Source: Neisseriaceae bacterium (GTDB lineage Bacteria > Pseudomonadota > Gammaproteobacteria > Burkholderiales > Neisseriaceae). From it: a stretch of DNA of 36,849 nucleotides. The translations under genes were made by a program, and so were the position numbers. This document shows, piece by piece, positions 25,893 through 32,025 of this stretch (its first letter is position 1; the number at the start of each line of letters is the position of its first letter). The notes under the pieces were generated by a model. It saw nothing but the letters and a program-made list of their open reading frames with translations. It was not told the DNA's origin and searched no databases. Where the stretch lies: the NCBI GenBank assembly GCA_017458185.1, contig JAFTFY010000009.1, positions 1-36,849 on the forward strand, in the 5' to 3' direction.

Positions 25893-26591
25893 TTAAAACA
25901 CCACAAACACGCATGGGTGTTTTTTTAAGTCGGGCAAGGGTGTGGTTTTCCATTTGCCAATCGTTTGGCTGATAATGGTTTCTGTGCTTTGGGTTAAGTC
26001 GGCGGCAATACATAAATGCGTTTGCTCGCTTAACACGGCGATTGCGTCTTGCAACATGGTCATATTGCGATAGGGCGTTTCGATAAAGAGTTGCGTCTCG
26101 CCCGTCTTGGCTTTTTTTTCTAATGTTTTCAATGCATTTTTGCGATTTTCGGAGTCGGCAGGTAGATAGCCGTTAAACGCAAATTTCTGCCCGTTTGCTC
26201 CTGACACCATTAACGCCATAACAATCGAAGACGCACCTGTTAGCGGCTTGACGGCGATTTTGTGGCTGTGAGCCAGTGCAACCAAAGCCGCACCAGGGTC
26301 GGCAATCGCAGGGCAACCTGCTTCGCTCATTAGGGCAACATTGTTGCCGTTTAACAAGGGTTGCAATAATTCAGGCAGCCTGAAAGAATCGGTATGTTCA
26401 TTCAGTTCTGCCATAGTAACTTGTTGGATTGGTGTGTCAATATTTAATAATTTCAAATGCTTGCGTGCTGTTTTGGCGTTTTCTACAATAAAATGCGTGA
26501 TAGGCAAAATTTTTGCCCTATCGTGTGGTAATAGCCAAGCGTTATCAGTGTCGCCCAAAGGTGTGGGCAGTAAATACAGCGTGCCAGTCAT
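25893..26591 (-). CDS. RsmI-like SAM-dependent methyltransferase (tetrapyrrole methylase fold)
   Basis: 232 aa. LYLLPTPLGDTD at the N-terminus and SEAGCPAIADPGAALVALAH correspond to the RsmI/tetrapyrrole-methylase pattern (family: SDAGTP-ISDPG). KPLTGASSIVMALMVSGANGQKFAFNGYLP and ETPYRNMTML also fit. It is shorter than RsmI (about 285 aa), so it is a paralogue rather than the 16S C1402 enzyme itself; the target is unknown. An internal DUS is read as SFRLPELLQP. The start overlaps maf by 4 bases. Confidence 0.82.
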   Translation of the reverse strand: MTGTLYLLPTPLGDTDNAWLLPHDRAKILPITHFIVENAKTARKHLKLLNIDTPIQQVTMAELNEHTDSFRLPELLQPLLNGNNVALMSEAGCPAIADPGAALVALAHSHKIAVKPLTGASSIVMALMVSGANGQKFAFNGYLPADSENRKNALKTLEKKAKTGETQLFIETPYRNMTMLQDAIAVLSEQTHLCIAADLTQSTETIISQTIGKWKTTPLPDLKKHPCVFVVF

Positions 26592-27172
26592 AGTTTGACC
26601 TTTTCTTCAAGCAGAAAATCAATCAGCCGCAACATTGGCAAGCCGATGAGTGCATTGGGGTCGGTGCTGTCGATTTGGCGAATGAGCGTCATACCCAAAC
26701 CTTCGCTTTTTGCCGCACCTGCACAATGCAGTGCGTCAGGTTCGCGTTTGAGATACTGCGAAATAATGCTCGGACGCAAGGGGCGAAGCGACACAAAAGT
26801 GGTATCAATATGGCGATGAATCTTGCCTGTGGCGGTATTCAGCAACACCACAGCGGTATAAAAGGTGAGCGTTTTATCGGATAATTGACGCAACATTTCG
26901 CCTGCTTTTTTCAGCGTTTTCGGCTTGCCATATTGCACCCCATCACAAAACGCCACTTGATCCGAACCGATAATCAAAGCGGCAGGATAATCCTTTTGCA
27001 AAGAACGCGCTTTGGTTTCAGCCAAACGAATGGCAGTCGCATCAGGCTCTTCGCCCACAATCGGCGTTTCATCGCAAGTGGGGGCAACGGCTTGAAAGGG
27101 TAGTTGTATGCGGTGCAACAGTTCTTGACGGTAAAAAGATGTGGAAGCGAGAATAATCGGAAGCGTGTTCAT
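26588..27172 (-). CDS. maf: Maf/YceF family nucleoside triphosphate pyrophosphatase
   Basis: 194 aa. Maf-family house-cleaning pyrophosphatases hydrolyse non-canonical nucleotides; the YceF branch prefers 7-methyl-GTP. Landmarks are ILASTSFYRQELL, CDETPIVGEEPDATAIRLAETKA, IIGSDQVAFCDGVQYGKP and the C-terminal IDSTDPNALIGLPMLRLIDFL. The SDQV form is more like YceF than the dTTP-type, so I favour 7-methyl-GTP as substrate. It is translationally coupled to the downstream methyltransferase by an ATGA overlap. GAACACGCTTCC-type sequence surrounds the start and there is no strong ribosome binding site. Confidence 0.9.
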   Translation of the reverse strand: MNTLPIILASTSFYRQELLHRIQLPFQAVAPTCDETPIVGEEPDATAIRLAETKARSLQKDYPAALIIGSDQVAFCDGVQYGKPKTLKKAGEMLRQLSDKTLTFYTAVVLLNTATGKIHRHIDTTFVSLRPLRPSIISQYLKREPDALHCAGAAKSEGLGMTLIRQIDSTDPNALIGLPMLRLIDFLLEEKVKL

Positions 27173-27238
27173 GGTGATGCTCTTAATGTGAATAAGGCAT
27201 AATCATACACTACATAAAGGTTTTCAGGCAGACTGAAA

Positions 27239-27265
27239 ATAAAAAACCGCTCCATTTAAGGGCGG
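27239..27265 (-). terminator. terminator of lipoprotein copy A
   Basis: ACCGCTC (27245-27251) pairs with GGGCGGT (27259-27265) with one G-U pair. On the minus strand a run of T residues follows (complement of the A-run at 27240-27245); the plus strand also has a T-run, so it may work both ways. The same terminator lies at 35884-35904 behind lipoprotein copy B. Confidence 0.85.
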
Positions 27266-27308
27266 TTTTTGGCGTTTGATTATTTTTCAGGCAGCCTGAA
27301 AAGATTGT

Positions 27309-28043
27309 TTATTGTTTTTTCGCACCGAATGTGCCGTAAATGTCGTTTTTAGGATTACTTGTATCGTGTCGTGTAAATTCTCCTGCCATTTCTGCGGCAT
27401 TATCGCCATAAAATGCTCCCTGAAAATTACCGCCGCCAAATCCGCCCCAGTCTTCTTTGATACCGCCATTTAATGACACTTTGCCAAATTTTTCAGTATC
27501 AATTTCGCCAACAACGGTTTTTTGAGCAAAATCTACATTAAATGAAGAAGTACCTTTGGAAACTGCTCTATCCGCAGGGCGGAATGCAACAGCACCGCCT
27601 TTATAGGTTGCCGTTCCTGTTTTGGGAATAGACGCACTGGGAATACCTTGATAAAAACTGTAATCCTTTTTTTCTTTTTCGTAAGAAATGACACCGTAGC
27701 GAGCATAGGATAAATTACCGCCTACGGTTCTGCGTATGCCTGTTGAGCCTTCGTAAGTTTCCACAATAGAACCGCTCACATTTGGCGGTAAAATTTCTAT
27801 ATTTCTACCGTCTAAATTCATAATATTTAAGCGGTTTTGTGGGTAACCATCATCATGGTCTGCATTGGTATTTGTGCCATTTTTAAAGACAACATAATCA
27901 TAATCTAACTGTTGATTAGGATTAACCACAGGATTACCGCTGTTAGTCGGCTGATTAACCGCCACAGGGCTATCAGAACCGCCACCGCAAGCGGTAAGTG
28001 TTAATAAAGAAAGGGTTGCAACAAGAGCAAAAGTGCGTTTCAT
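27309..28043 (-). CDS. TbpB-like, probably Slam-dependent surface lipoprotein (copy A)
   Basis: 244 aa. Signal MKRTFALVATLSLLTLTAC with lipobox LTAC, then GGGSDSPVAVNQP and a flexible linker. From about residue 110 it has the small beta-barrel pattern of TbpB-type lipoproteins: GTATYKGGAVAF, SSFNVDFAQKTVVGEI, NFQGAFYGDNAAEMAGEF and a C-terminal YGTFGAKKQ. Such proteins are exported by Slam and bind host iron or heme carriers; the ligand here is unknown. TTTTGGAGAACACACA precedes the ATG. The gene, promoter and terminator are duplicated as copy B at 35947-36714. Confidence 0.85.
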   Translation of the reverse strand: MKRTFALVATLSLLTLTACGGGSDSPVAVNQPTNSGNPVVNPNQQLDYDYVVFKNGTNTNADHDDGYPQNRLNIMNLDGRNIEILPPNVSGSIVETYEGSTGIRRTVGGNLSYARYGVISYEKEKKDYSFYQGIPSASIPKTGTATYKGGAVAFRPADRAVSKGTSSFNVDFAQKTVVGEIDTEKFGKVSLNGGIKEDWGGFGGGNFQGAFYGDNAAEMAGEFTRHDTSNPKNDIYGTFGAKKQ

Positions 28044-28127
28044 TGTGTGTTCTCCAAAAGGTTAAAAAATATTTGCTATTGTCCGTTAGAGAACAAGCGA
28101 TTGTCTATAAAATAGCGAAATTATTTT

Positions 28128-28142
28128 TGATAGTTGTTATCA
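28128..28142 (-). promoter_or_regulatory. Fur-box-like operator of lipoprotein copy A
   Basis: TGATAGTTGTTATCA matches the 7-1-7 Fur consensus TGATAAT-n-ATTATCA at 12 of 14 positions. It lies within a larger dyad, TTATTTTTGATA with TATCAAAAATAA. It is about 85-100 bp upstream of the lipoprotein start. The fur gene itself is at 18824-19255. Confidence 0.5.
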
Positions 28143-28161
28143 AAAATAATATAAGTTATTG

Positions 28162-28181
28162 ATATATATATATATATATAT
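28162..28181. repeat. (AT)10 microsatellite upstream of lipoprotein copy A
   Basis: Twenty bases of uninterrupted AT dinucleotide, 119 bases upstream of the ATG and 19 bases beyond the Fur-like box. TTGTTA (complement of 28187-28192) lies just upstream on the minus strand, so slipped-strand changes in the tract could shift promoter spacing. A matching AT tract begins at 36833 upstream of copy B. Confidence 0.85.
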
Positions 28182-28267
28182 CGTTTTAACAAAAATACAA
28201 CACTTTTGCGTAAAATTTATTTCAGGCAGCCTGAAATATTTGTTTGCAATATTGACTTAAAACCCCA

Positions 28268-28297
28268 TTGACAAAGGGGTGCAAAATCGTATATTAT
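28268..28297 (+). promoter_or_regulatory. promoter of yceD-rpmF-plsX
   Basis: A consensus TTGACA (28268-28273) is followed by TATATT at 28290-28295 (16-bp spacer) or TATTAT at 28292-28297 (18-bp spacer). The -35 lies in the loop of a small CCCC ... GGGG dyad. The predicted start point is only a few bases before the yceD ATG at 28307. Confidence 0.75.
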
Positions 28298-28306
28298 CCG
28301 CCGTTT

Positions 28307-28792
28307 ATGTTAAACGCAAACTGTATTGACCCTTGGGCATTTTCGGCGGAAAGACGCACCGCAGTTTGGCAATTTTCTTTGGCAAAGTTAGATGCCAGAG
28401 TTACCGACAGCGGCGTTCTGCACAATCCGCACAGTGTTATTCAGGCTGCCTTTACAGGCGGAAAAAATGCACAAAATCAACCCTTTATTGATGTGCATTT
28501 GTCGGCTGTTTTGCAAATGATTTGCCAACGCTGCCTGAAAACAATGGATTTTCCCCTGAATAACACGCTTCGTACGCTGATATTTGCTGATGAAAATGCG
28601 GCAAATCGGGCGGACGAGTTGTATGACGATGTCGATGTTTTGGTGGTGGGCGACACAATCAATGTGCAAGAATGGGTGGAAGACCAACTTTTAACCGCCT
28701 TGCCCTACGCCCCGATGCACGATAATTGCCAAATGGTTGTGCTGCCTGATGATAACAGTGCCAACCCATTTGCCGTGCTGAAAAACATATAG
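28307..28792 (+). CDS. yceD: YceD (DUF177) protein
   Basis: 161 aa from ATG 28307. The DUF177 pattern includes IDPWAFSAERRTAVWQFSLA, SAVLQMICQRCLKTMDFPL (the C-x2-C pair) and DDVDVLVVGDTINVQEWVEDQLLTALPYAPMH. YceD homologues precede rpmF and are linked to 23S rRNA processing in plants and to ribosome assembly. No ribosome binding site precedes the ATG, and the promoter places the transcript start almost at it, so translation may be leaderless. An upstream TTG at 28268 lies in the -35 box and is rejected as a start. Confidence 0.88.
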   Translation: MLNANCIDPWAFSAERRTAVWQFSLAKLDARVTDSGVLHNPHSVIQAAFTGGKNAQNQPFIDVHLSAVLQMICQRCLKTMDFPLNNTLRTLIFADENAANRADELYDDVDVLVVGDTINVQEWVEDQLLTALPYAPMHDNCQMVVLPDDNSANPFAVLKNI

Positions 28793-28819
28793 TTGTTTAA
28801 CCATTAAAACAACTATAAT
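28789..28819 (+). promoter_or_regulatory. hairpin and TATAAT between yceD and rpmF
   Basis: ATAGTTGTTT (28789-28798) and AAACAACTAT (28807-28816) form a perfect 10-bp hairpin that includes the yceD stop codon. A consensus TATAAT overlaps its end (28814-28819), but no good -35 is in place. It may be an internal promoter or a processing or attenuation site for rpmF. Confidence 0.4.
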
Positions 28820-28863
28820 AAACAACGGTTTGCATCAATTAGGAATTTTTAGGAGTAAGCAAA

Positions 28864-29043
28864 ATGGCTGTTCAACAAAATAAAAAATCACCGTCTCGCC
28901 GCGGCATGCACCGCTCGCACGATGCTTTGACTGCACCTTCTTTAAGCGTGAGCATGCTCACTGGCGAAGCACACTTGCCGCACCACATTTCCCCCAGCGG
29001 AATGTATCGCGGTCGCAAAGTTGCCAAAGCAAAAGGCGAATAA
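28864..29043 (+). CDS. rpmF: 50S ribosomal protein L32
   Basis: 59 aa. The sequence opens [20 protein letters not shown] and ends [14 protein letters not shown], the standard L32 pattern. It is the cysteine-free, zinc-independent form ([18 protein letters not shown] where the zinc form has two CxxC pairs), as in E. coli. TTTTTAGGAGTAAGCAAA gives a strong ribosome binding site. It sits in the conserved yceD-rpmF-plsX order. Confidence 0.97.
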   Translation: MAVQQNKKSPSRRGMHRSHDALTAPSLSVSMLTGEAHLPHHISPSGMYRGRKVAKAKGE

Positions 29044-29070
29044 CTCTTTGTTTTTATGGGTTAATTAAAT

Positions 29071-29103
29071 AAGTCGGTAGATGAATGTCTTCCGACTTTT
29101 TGT
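29071..29103 (+). terminator. terminator or attenuator between rpmF and plsX
   Basis: AAGTCGG (29071-29077) pairs with CCGACTT (29092-29098), extended by AGA/TCT after a T-T mismatch, and is followed by TTTTTG. It lies 27 bases after rpmF and would separate ribosomal protein expression from plsX at least in part. Confidence 0.7.
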
Positions 29104-29159
29104 GCTTGTTTAGGCTACCTGAACGATATAATTAAATATAAAACAAAAGGTTACAACGA

Positions 29160-30179
29160 ATGATTACAATCGCTGTTGATGCTATGGGTGGCGATAACGG
29201 TTTGACCGTAACCGCTCCTGCGGCGGCACAATTTTTGCAACGCAATGCGGACGCACGCCTGATTATGGTGGGCGATGAAACCGCACTTAAAAACGCATTA
29301 GTCAAGGCAAATGCTCCGTTGGAACGCATTGAAATTATCCACAGCACCGAAGTGGTGGCTATGGACGAAGCACCGCAACACGCTTTGAAAAATAAAAAAG
29401 ATTCTTCAATGCGTGTGGCGATTAACTTGGTGAAAGACGGCAAGGCGGCGGCGGCGGTTTCTGCGGGCAATACGGGGGCGTTAATGGCAACCGCTCGCTT
29501 TGTGCTGAAAACCGTGCCTGGTATTCAACGCCCTGCGATTGCGAAATTTCTGCCTGCCAAAGATGACCACTTGGTGTGTGCTTTGGATTTGGGGGCGAAT
29601 GTGGATTGTCCGTCCGAACAACTGTTGCAATTTGCGATTATGGGCACGCAGTTGGTGAAAGCCATGCAGCCTGAAAAAAGCAATCCCAAAGTGGGTTTGT
29701 TGAATGTGGGTACGGAAGATATTAAAGGCACAGACACTGTTAAAGCCGCTTATTCTTTATTAAAAAACAGCCACTTAAATTTTATCGGCAATGTGGAAGG
29801 TTCGGATATTTTCTCCGATAAAGCCGATGTGATTGTGTGCGATGGTTTTGTGGGCAATATTGTGTTAAAAACCATTGAAGGCACGGTGAGTTTTGTTGGC
29901 GGTATGGTGAAAGACGGCTTTACGCAATCGTTATACGCCAAATGGGTGGCGATGTGGTCTATGCCTGTGTTGAAGAAATTCAAACAAAAAGTTGATCCAC
30001 GCCGCTTTAACGGTGCGATTTTCTTGGGTTTGCGTGGCATTGTGATTAAATCACACGGCGGCACGGACGCAGTGGGTTTTGAATACGCTTTGTTAGAAGC
30101 CTACCGTGAAGTGAAAGCGGACTTTTTGCAGTCATTGGAACAAGCCGTAGAGCGGGATTTAAGCCATTTGGATATTTAA
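29160..30179 (+). CDS. plsX: phosphate acyltransferase PlsX
   Basis: Converts acyl-ACP to acyl-phosphate, the first step in supplying phosphatidic acid. 339 aa, full length. Landmarks: IAVDAMGGDNG at the N-terminus, SAGNTGALMATARFVL, RPAIAKFLPAK, LDLGANVDC, VGLLNVGTEDIKG, VIVCDGFVGNIVLKTIEG and the C-terminal GLRGIVIKSHGGTDAVGFEYALLEA. AAAAGGTTACAACGA precedes the ATG. A fab gene would be expected next, but a DUS and the brnTA locus follow instead. Confidence 0.96.
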   Translation: MITIAVDAMGGDNGLTVTAPAAAQFLQRNADARLIMVGDETALKNALVKANAPLERIEIIHSTEVVAMDEAPQHALKNKKDSSMRVAINLVKDGKAAAAVSAGNTGALMATARFVLKTVPGIQRPAIAKFLPAKDDHLVCALDLGANVDCPSEQLLQFAIMGTQLVKAMQPEKSNPKVGLLNVGTEDIKGTDTVKAAYSLLKNSHLNFIGNVEGSDIFSDKADVIVCDGFVGNIVLKTIEGTVSFVGGMVKDGFTQSLYAKWVAMWSMPVLKKFKQKVDPRRFNGAIFLGLRGIVIKSHGGTDAVGFEYALLEAYREVKADFLQSLEQAVERDLSHLDI

Positions 30180-30242
30180 AATATAGGCTTTCAGGCAGCC
30201 TGAAATCTTGATTATTGATAATAATGTATTGACAATCTACCT

Positions 30243-30530
30243 ATGCAAAGCGATTTTTTTGAATAGGACGATGAAAAAGCGGATGCAAACTATCGTAAGC
30301 ACGGTGTTTCGTTTGATGAAGCCTGTACAGTTTTGTTTGATAACTGGGCTATTGTTGAAGAAGATAAACGAGAAAACTATGGCGAACAGCGATTTGTTTC
30401 TATTGGTATGAGCAAACAAAATCGTATTTTGCAAGTGGTTTGGACGCAACGAGAAACGAAAATTCGTTTGATTTCTGCTTTTAAATCGGATAAAAAACAA
30501 AGGAAAAGTTATGAAAAGCAAAGATATTGA
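30243..30530 (+). pseudogene. brnT: BrnT toxin gene with an in-frame amber codon
   Basis: Reading ATG 30243 onward in one frame gives MQSDFFE-stop-DDEKADANYRKHGVSFDEA ... RFVSIGMSKQNRILQVVW ... RLISAFKSDKKQRKSYEKQRY, about 95 codons. This is the BrnT ribonuclease family (usual N-terminus fEWDe-K---N--KHGVsFeeA). Codon 8, which should be the conserved Trp (TGG), is TAG at 30264-30266. No in-frame restart codon lies close behind it, so the toxin is probably dead unless the codon is read through. The 3' end overlaps brnA by 20 bases as in intact brnTA operons. Confidence 0.8.
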
Positions 30531-30789
30531 TACCGTAACAGACGAAGACATTGCTTACTGGAAATCAATGGATTTTTCAAACGCCAAACGAGCCAACGAA
30601 ATACCCATTATCAAAGCCTTACAATCTAATCCAAAGGCAAGAGCCATGTATGTGCCACGCAAAAAAACCATTACTTTGCGGATTGATGAGGATATTCTTG
30701 CCGTACTCAAACAAGGCGGACGCGGTTATCAGACACGCATTAACGGAATGTTGCGAGAATGGCTTAAAGACAGTTTGGCTCATCAATAA
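30511..30789 (+). CDS. brnA: BrnA antitoxin
   Basis: 92 aa. The BrnA family pattern is clear: DIAYWKSMDFSNAKRANEIP, then a ribbon-helix-helix-like C-terminal part KKTITLRIDEDILAVLKQGGRGYQTRINGMLREWLKD. It neutralises BrnT and normally represses the operon promoter. The start overlaps the brnT reading frame. It appears intact, although its partner carries a nonsense codon. CAAAGGAAAAGTT before the ATG is a good ribosome binding site. A terminator follows within 10 bases. Confidence 0.87.
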   Translation: MKSKDIDTVTDEDIAYWKSMDFSNAKRANEIPIIKALQSNPKARAMYVPRKKTITLRIDEDILAVLKQGGRGYQTRINGMLREWLKDSLAHQ

Positions 30790-30797
30790 AAACAATA

Positions 30798-30828
30798 AAA
30801 ACCTGTTAAAAATAAACAGGTTTTTTTA
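30798..30828 (+). terminator. rho-independent terminator of brnTA
   Basis: AAAACCTGTT (30798-30807) and AACAGGTTTT (30815-30824) form a 10-bp stem followed by T residues, just after brnA. Confidence 0.88.
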
Positions 30829-30849
30829 TTTTCAGGCAGCCTGAAAATC

Positions 30850-30995
30850 GTTAAGATAGCGTTAATCTAAAAGTGTTTTAATGCACTCTATTCAAAAGCA
30901 AGTCATCATTGTGGGTTGAAACGCAATAGATAAGTTGAGTTTGATGCAAAAAGGACAATGTTTTCACGCGTGCTTACACAAGCACGCTTTTTTTT
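30850..30995 (+). ncRNA. candidate small RNA ending in a strong terminator
   Basis: About 145 bp between the brnTA terminator and the 3' end of ygfZ has no ORF. It ends in GCGTGCTT (30968-30975), loop ACAC, AAGCACGC (30980-30987) and eight T residues, a textbook plus-strand terminator. No plus-strand gene lies between it and the brnTA terminator, so it would end a separate short transcript. On the minus strand no T-run follows, so it is not the ygfZ terminator. I see no convincing promoter, which keeps this tentative. Confidence 0.35.
30968..30995 (+). terminator. orphan rho-independent terminator
   Basis: A perfect 8-bp stem with a 4-base loop and eight T residues. It faces the 3' end of ygfZ and would also block read-through from brnTA into the antisense of ygfZ. 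Confidence 0.88.
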
Positions 30996-30997
30996 AT

Positions 30998-31846
30998 TTA
31001 TTTCGCTATCCACGACTTTATCAATGTTAAAGGCAGTGTTTGATGAAACACTGCGTTTTCAACCGCCGCATGTTTGATGACGCATAAATTGAGATTACCT
31101 GACACATTCACCACATTGCCCACAACATGGTTTTCGCTGTCTAAAATTTCATCGCCTACATTAAGTGGCGTTTCGCTTTGATACACTGCCAAGCCGCGTT
31201 TGACTTGTCCGATATATTGACTGCGGGCGATGACTTCTTGCCCAACATAACAGCCTTTTTTGAAATGAATGCCGCCCGTGCGGTGTAAGTTCAACATTTG
31301 TGCGACAAATAAATTGCTGGTCGCTTGCGTAATCCACGCAAAACCGCTTTGAATTTCAAAGGTTTGCCATTGTTGTACGGCGTTTTCATCAAATGGCGGT
31401 AAGGCGGATTTTTCGCCAAGCAATAACGCACCGCCGTGCGGCAATAATAATTTCAGGCAGCCTGAAACTTCTGTTTCTGCTGCAAAATGCGTTATCAAAG
31501 GTGTGTCAGGCAGAACAAACGGCGACACAGTTTCAGGCAGCCTGAACGCCACACCTAAATGATCCGCCATTTCAATTTTCACCTGACTGCGTAACACAAA
31601 CATAGTCAAGCGTTTTTTAAGCGTTTCGCATAAATCTTGGGCGATAATCATCAGCAAATCATCGTTCTGTGGCACAACAATCATTGTGGCAGTAACCCGT
31701 CCTTGTGGTGTATTGTAAGACGCATAACATGCTTGATTTTGTTGTAAATTTTGAATGTCATTTGATAATTGATTGTGCAGAAATTGCCGTGCGTCTTTTC
31801 CTGAAAAACGCAACACGCCGAGCGTGGGTAATAAACTTGCTATCAT
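30998..31846 (-). CDS. ygfZ: folate-binding protein YgfZ
   Basis: Folate-dependent protein that supports repair and assembly of Fe-S enzymes such as MiaB. 282 aa. The signature [23 protein letters not shown] holds the conserved cysteine (K-G-C-Y-x-G-Q-E). The N-terminal [22 protein letters not shown] and YNTPQGRV match the family. Two DUS inside the gene are read as [10 protein letters not shown] and VSGCLKLLL, so uptake sequences are tolerated in coding sequence here. It is divergent from leuA, and the pair share 170 bp of upstream DNA. Confidence 0.93.
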   Translation of the reverse strand: MIASLLPTLGVLRFSGKDARQFLHNQLSNDIQNLQQNQACYASYNTPQGRVTATMIVVPQNDDLLMIIAQDLCETLKKRLTMFVLRSQVKIEMADHLGVAFRLPETVSPFVLPDTPLITHFAAETEVSGCLKLLLPHGGALLLGEKSALPPFDENAVQQWQTFEIQSGFAWITQATSNLFVAQMLNLHRTGGIHFKKGCYVGQEVIARSQYIGQVKRGLAVYQSETPLNVGDEILDSENHVVGNVVNVSGNLNLCVIKHAAVENAVFHQTLPLTLIKSWIAK

Positions 31847-31927
31847 TTTGTATTGAAGTATCGGTTAAAAAAAGGCGTATTTTACAAGGTTTCGTTTATC
31901 TTTTCAGGCTGCCTGAAACGGGTAAAA

Positions 31928-31944
31928 TTAGACAAAATGTCTAA
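31928..31944. promoter_or_regulatory. palindromic operator O1 upstream of the HTH-leuA promoter
   Basis: TTAGACAAAATGTCTAA is a perfect palindrome with 7-bp arms and an AAA centre. It ends 11 bases before the -35 box of the leuA promoter. A second copy with one changed base lies at 32009-32025. It also lies 84 bp upstream of the divergent ygfZ start, so it could affect both genes. Confidence 0.65.
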
Positions 31945-31955
31945 TAATTTTCTAT

Positions 31956-31984
31956 TTGACAATAAATTTCTTTTTATATACAAT
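31956..31984 (+). promoter_or_regulatory. consensus sigma-70 promoter of HTH-leuA
   Basis: TTGACA (31956-31961), exactly 17 bp of spacer, then TACAAT (31979-31984). The predicted start near 31991 excludes the in-frame ATGs at 31853 and 31937, leaving ATG 32018 as the first usable start. Confidence 0.85.
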
Positions 31985-32008
31985 TTAGCCTGTCAGAAAC
32001 CTTTATTT

Positions 32009-32025
32009 TTAGACAAAATGTCCAA
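32009..32025. promoter_or_regulatory. palindromic operator O2 over the HTH start codon
   Basis: TTAGACAAAATGTCCAA differs from O1 by one base. The HTH start codon (32018-32020) lies inside it. The centres of O1 and O2 are 81 bp apart and the promoter sits between them, an arrangement suited to autorepression, possibly with looping. Confidence 0.65.

Noticed and set aside
28268..28306. TTG start for yceD at 28268
   Set aside because: The codon is part of the -35 box of the promoter, so it cannot be in the transcript.
29750..30064. Antisense ORFs within plsX, leuA, lysA and pilC
   Set aside because: They mirror the codon pattern of the sense genes, lack ribosome binding sites and resemble no protein family.
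31853..32017. Longer HTH-LeuA start at ATG 31853 or 31937
   Set aside because: Both lie upstream of the consensus promoter's predicted start point, and the extra residues translate a DUS and operator DNA.
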